From assembly GCA_902766415.1 (NCBI GenBank), contig CACXDR010000211.1, forward strand, positions 1 through 8,185: a stretch of DNA of 8,185 nucleotides, written 5' to 3'. The notes below the pieces were generated by a model. That model did no database searches. It was not told the DNA's origin and saw nothing but the letters and a program-made list of their open reading frames with translations. Position numbers and translations under genes: made by a program. This DNA comes from an uncultured Lachnospiraceae bacterium (GTDB taxonomy: Bacteria; Bacillota_A; Clostridia; Lachnospirales; Lachnospiraceae). This document shows positions 6,259-8,185 of the stretch, piece after piece (within the stretch, counting starts at the first letter, position 1; the number at the start of each line of letters is the position of its first letter).

Positions 6259-6275
6259 CAGGGGGAGATTTTATA

Positions 6276-6875
6276 ATGCCCAGGAAAGAAGACAGAAGGA
6301 TCCAGAAGACAAGAAAGGCCATGCTGACGGCGCTGGAGGAGCTGGTCAGGGAGAAGCAGTCGGCACAGATCACGGTAAAGGAGCTGACCGACCGCGCCAA
6401 CATCACCCGCAAGACGTTTTATCTTCATTACAGCACGATGAAGGATCTTTTTGACAGCATCATCGAGAAGCGCTTCGAGGAGATCCTGTTCCAGGCGGAA
6501 AGCAAGTTCCTCGAGGACGGATCCTTCGATTTCTATGGTTTTTACGAATATCTGAGCCACCTTGACGACCTGATCGATCCCTTTTACAGGATCCTCATGG
6601 AGGGCCGGGACATCCTCCCGATCATAGACCGGGTGCTGCAGAACCGGGCGGACAGCGTGCGGGAGCGCTTCCAGCATCTGCTTCCGGACCAGAAGGAGAT
6701 CATTTATTATTATGCCCACTTTTTCTGCACGGGCATCTATTCAATGTTTTACCAGTGGGCAAGCAGGGGAAGGGATATTCCGCTTGAGGAGCTCGCTGAG
6801 ATCTCCGCGACCATGTACAGTTCAACGATCACCGCGGTCATGGATTACGCGAAGGAGAAGAAGAATAACGGGTGA
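6276..6875 (+). CDS. TetR/AcrR family transcriptional regulator
   Basis: The protein is 199 aa, with ATG preceded by GGGGGAG at 8-nt spacing. Residues about 8-55 are the TetR DNA-binding domain: an initial helix (RIQKTRKAMLTALEELV), then ITVKELTDRANITRKTFYLH, where TFYLHY is the typical end of the recognition helix. Residues about 56-195 form the helical ligand and dimer domain, with FFCTGIYSMFYQWASRGRDI (about 149-168), a pattern typical of the Firmicutes regulator C-terminal domain related to DhaS. The ligand is unknown. The palindrome at 6241-6258 suggests self-repression, and the shared control region makes the divergent degV-family gene a second likely target. Its TGA overlaps a GTG in the frame of the downstream lipoprotein gene, pointing to co-transcription. 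Confidence 0.92.
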   Translation: MPRKEDRRIQKTRKAMLTALEELVREKQSAQITVKELTDRANITRKTFYLHYSTMKDLFDSIIEKRFEEILFQAESKFLEDGSFDFYGFYEYLSHLDDLIDPFYRILMEGRDILPIIDRVLQNRADSVRERFQHLLPDQKEIIYYYAHFFCTGIYSMFYQWASRGRDIPLEELAEISATMYSSTITAVMDYAKEKKNNG

Positions 6876-6880
6876 ATCAG

Positions 6881-7756
6881 ATGGATAAGATGAAACGGAT
6901 CATGAGGATGATGCTCCTGGCATCCGCGCTCTGCCTGGCATTCCCGGCGTGCGGCAGGAAGCAGGAGGTCCCGTCGGAGACTGCGGCCGCGGAGGAAGCA
7001 GGAGGCGCGTCTGCCGCGGAGACAGGCGAAGAAATATCCGGGGAGGCAGAAGGGGAGTCTGCAGAGGCCGGCGGGAAAGCTGCCGGGGAGGCCGGTGCGG
7101 GATCTTTCGCGGAAGCAGACGGAGAAACCTCCGCGGAGACAGACGCGGAAAGCGCAGCGGAAGCAGAGGGAGGATCTCCTGAAGGGGCAGACGCGGGATC
7201 TTCCGCTGAGACAGCTGCGGAGACCCCGGCAGAGGAAACGGAGCCTGTGGAGCTCACGGTCGTAAAGCACAGGCAGGAGGGCACGCACATGGTGACCGCC
7301 GGCGGGCTTACGATCAGTGTGCCCACGACCTTCGAGGGCCTCGAGGCGGAGGGCGCGGTCTTCCAGGGCGACGACGTGATCGTGACGGCGGGCAAGTCCG
7401 GCAGCTGCCGCGTGCGCTATAAGGGCAGCTTCAGCCATATCAGGATCAACGTGAAGAACAACACGGAGTACGACATGGCCGTGCGGGACTGCACCGTCAA
7501 GGGGATCGAGATCGGGAGCACGGAACCGGATCCGGAGCTTACGCTCTACGGGATCCCCATGGGCGCGACGCGCCAGCAGATCGCGGACGTTTACGGCGAG
7601 CCCTTCAGCAAGACCTTCGACGACGAAAAGGGCATGTCGAACATGGTCTACCAGTTCGGGACGGATATCTACTCGAACCAGATCGTGATGATCATCTTCC
7701 GCGACAAGAAGGCTGTCGCCGCCAGCTTTGACGATTTCTCGCTGGTAAGGCGGTAG
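6881..7756 (+). CDS. Putative lipoprotein with Ala/Glu/Gly-rich linker and C-terminal domain of unknown function
   Basis: Read from ATG 6881 the protein is 291 aa. GTG 6872, overlapping the TetR stop as GTGA, and ATG 6890 are alternatives. I prefer 6881 because GGTGA lies 5 nt upstream, but this is uncertain. Residues 1-24 look like a lipoprotein signal: basic start, hydrophobic MMLLASALCLAF, then PACGRK with Cys24 as the possible lipidated residue. FPAC departs from the usual L-A/S-G/A-C lipobox. Residues about 32-122 are a low-complexity acidic linker of Ala, Glu, Gly and Ser that would span the cell wall. Residues about 123-291 are a folded domain ending in a module with YGIPMGATRQQIADVYGEPF, which resembles the helix-turn pattern of BamE/SmpA-like repeats; that likeness is only by eye. 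It is probably translated from the TetR transcript, and no terminator is visible after it. Confidence 0.8.
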   Translation: MDKMKRIMRMMLLASALCLAFPACGRKQEVPSETAAAEEAGGASAAETGEEISGEAEGESAEAGGKAAGEAGAGSFAEADGETSAETDAESAAEAEGGSPEGADAGSSAETAAETPAEETEPVELTVVKHRQEGTHMVTAGGLTISVPTTFEGLEAEGAVFQGDDVIVTAGKSGSCRVRYKGSFSHIRINVKNNTEYDMAVRDCTVKGIEIGSTEPDPELTLYGIPMGATRQQIADVYGEPFSKTFDDEKGMSNMVYQFGTDIYSNQIVMIIFRDKKAVAASFDDFSLVRR

Positions 7757-7870
7757 GGAAGTGTTATTGATTAAATTGTGTGAATAATTTTAAATTTCAG
7801 ATATAAAAACAAACAATTCTGTATTAATTTCAAAACAATAACTACAATGTTCTGAATATATAAAAATATA
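7757..7870. other. AT-rich intergenic tract (UP-element-like)
   Basis: Composition falls sharply from the GC-rich coding sequence to long A and T runs immediately after the lipoprotein stop. No gene, tRNA or terminator hairpin is visible. Its position directly above a consensus promoter fits an UP element that binds the RNA polymerase alpha subunits. A weak extra promoter candidate, TTGATT (7767-7772) and TTAAAT (7790-7795), lies inside it. Confidence 0.5.
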
Positions 7871-7872
7871 TT
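7855..7872. repeat. AT-only palindrome abutting the -35 box
   Basis: AATATAT and ATATATT form a perfect 7-bp dyad around AAAA, ending on the first two bases of the TTGACA at 7871. It could be an operator or just part of an AT-rich UP element. Confidence 0.4.
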
Positions 7873-7899
7873 GACAACTACAGAACCCTGGGCTATAAT
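7871..7899 (+). promoter_or_regulatory. Perfect consensus sigma-A promoter
   Basis: TTGACA (7871-7876) and TATAAT (7894-7899) are both exact consensus hexamers with a 17-base spacer. Start of transcription is expected near 7906. With the AT-rich tract above it, this should be one of the strongest promoters in the window, as seen for rRNA, tRNA or ribosomal-protein operons. Confidence 0.88.
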
Positions 7900-7905
7900 G
7901 AGTTC

Positions 7906-8185
7906 AACAAAAGAGATACAGAACTTAAGAAAAACCGCCAGACAAGCGGAATATCAAAGAAGGAGGTACACTCCAAAGTACAATTAATTTCACCTGATCC
8001 TGAATCTCAGAAAAGCTTTCCCTTTTCATCAGGAACCAGGCAGGAAAACCGGTCGTACGAAGAATAAAACCGATATATCTGCCAGGGCTAAAGCAGATCT
8101 TCATTCAAAACGATAACCCGGAAAACACTTTAAAGTCCAAAGAAAAGAATCAACAGACCGAAAGAAAGAACGAAAAAAGCTGGAA
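7906..8185 (+). other. Long A-rich transcript leader without start codons (possible rRNA operon leader), continues past the window
   Basis: Downstream of the strong promoter there are at least 280 nt without a recognisable gene. AGGAGG occurs at 7961-7966, yet no ATG, GTG or TTG occurs on the plus strand from there to the end. Small hairpins are visible: CCGC/GCGG (7935-7938 with 7946-7949) and a two-part stem at 7993-8033. The 3' part is A- and purine-rich. The best reading is the leader of a stable-RNA operon whose 16S or other product begins beyond base 8185; a long 5' UTR is the alternative. Confidence 0.45.
7993..8033 (+). other. Two-part leader hairpin
   Basis: CCTGAT (7993-7998) pairs with ATCAGG (8028-8033), and GAAAAG (8010-8015) pairs with CTTTTC (8022-8027). 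The two stems abut on the 3' side, with an 11-nt bulge on the 5' side. No U-tract follows, so it is not a terminator. Confidence 0.35.

Noticed and set aside
6980..7240. Low-complexity Ala/Glu/Gly/Ser coding region as a true tandem repeat or phase-variable tract
   Set aside because: Units are irregular at both DNA and protein level, with no exact repeat or homopolymer run that would slip.
7991..8010. TGATCCTG followed by CTCAG resembles the 5' end of 16S rRNA (TTTGATCCTGGCTCAG)
   Set aside because: Only a short stretch matches, the middle differs, and the sequence after it does not continue as 16S rRNA.
7924..8029. Short minus-strand frame beginning MKRESFSEIQ
   Set aside because: It has no ribosome binding site and would end in the leader; nothing supports translation.

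Overview
The window looks like a chromosomal segment of a moderately GC-rich anaerobic Firmicute, probably Clostridia and perhaps Lachnospiraceae. The grounds are AGGAGG-type ribosome binding sites, Gram-positive TTGACA/TATAAT promoters, a DegV family protein, a small TetR regulator with a Firmicutes-type C-terminus, a tRNA without encoded CCA, and no Proteobacterial signatures. The taxon is an inference. No mobile element, CRISPR array, phage gene or known defence system is visible.

Layout. 1-1308: the 3' part of a large secreted-type beta-helix protein, cut by the left edge. 1408-2031: an UlaG-like metallo-beta-lactamase-fold hydrolase. 2045-2112: a perfect 18-bp inverted repeat whose T-run lies on the minus strand. 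2137-3009: a radical SAM protein. Its 3' end overlaps, tail to tail, the 3' end of a LysR-type regulator on the minus strand (2918-3952). A divergent promoter region (3953-4176) then leads to an unrecognised 272-aa protein (4177-4995). Next come a well-formed tRNA-Leu(UAG) with its own promoter (5101-5180) and a strong two-way terminator (5191-5233) shared with the convergent degV-family gene (5284-6156, minus).

The degV-family gene is divergent from a TetR regulator (6276-6875). Between them are back-to-back overlapping promoters and an 18-bp palindrome at the regulator's start. A putative lipoprotein gene (6881-7756) follows directly in the TetR operon. TetR, fatty-acid-binding DegV and the lipoprotein may form one small regulatory unit, but this is inferred from layout only.

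7757-8185: base composition changes abruptly to AT/A-rich. A perfect consensus promoter (TTGACA-N17-TATAAT) under an AT-rich upstream tract drives at least 280 nt that contain an AGGAGG but no ATG, GTG or TTG on the plus strand after it. This is best read as the leader of a highly expressed stable-RNA operon or a long 5' UTR, with the real product beyond the right edge.

Most genes belong to known families. The points most worth a second look are the overlapping convergent pair with its distant antisense terminator, the TetR/DegV/lipoprotein module, and the start-codon-free leader.
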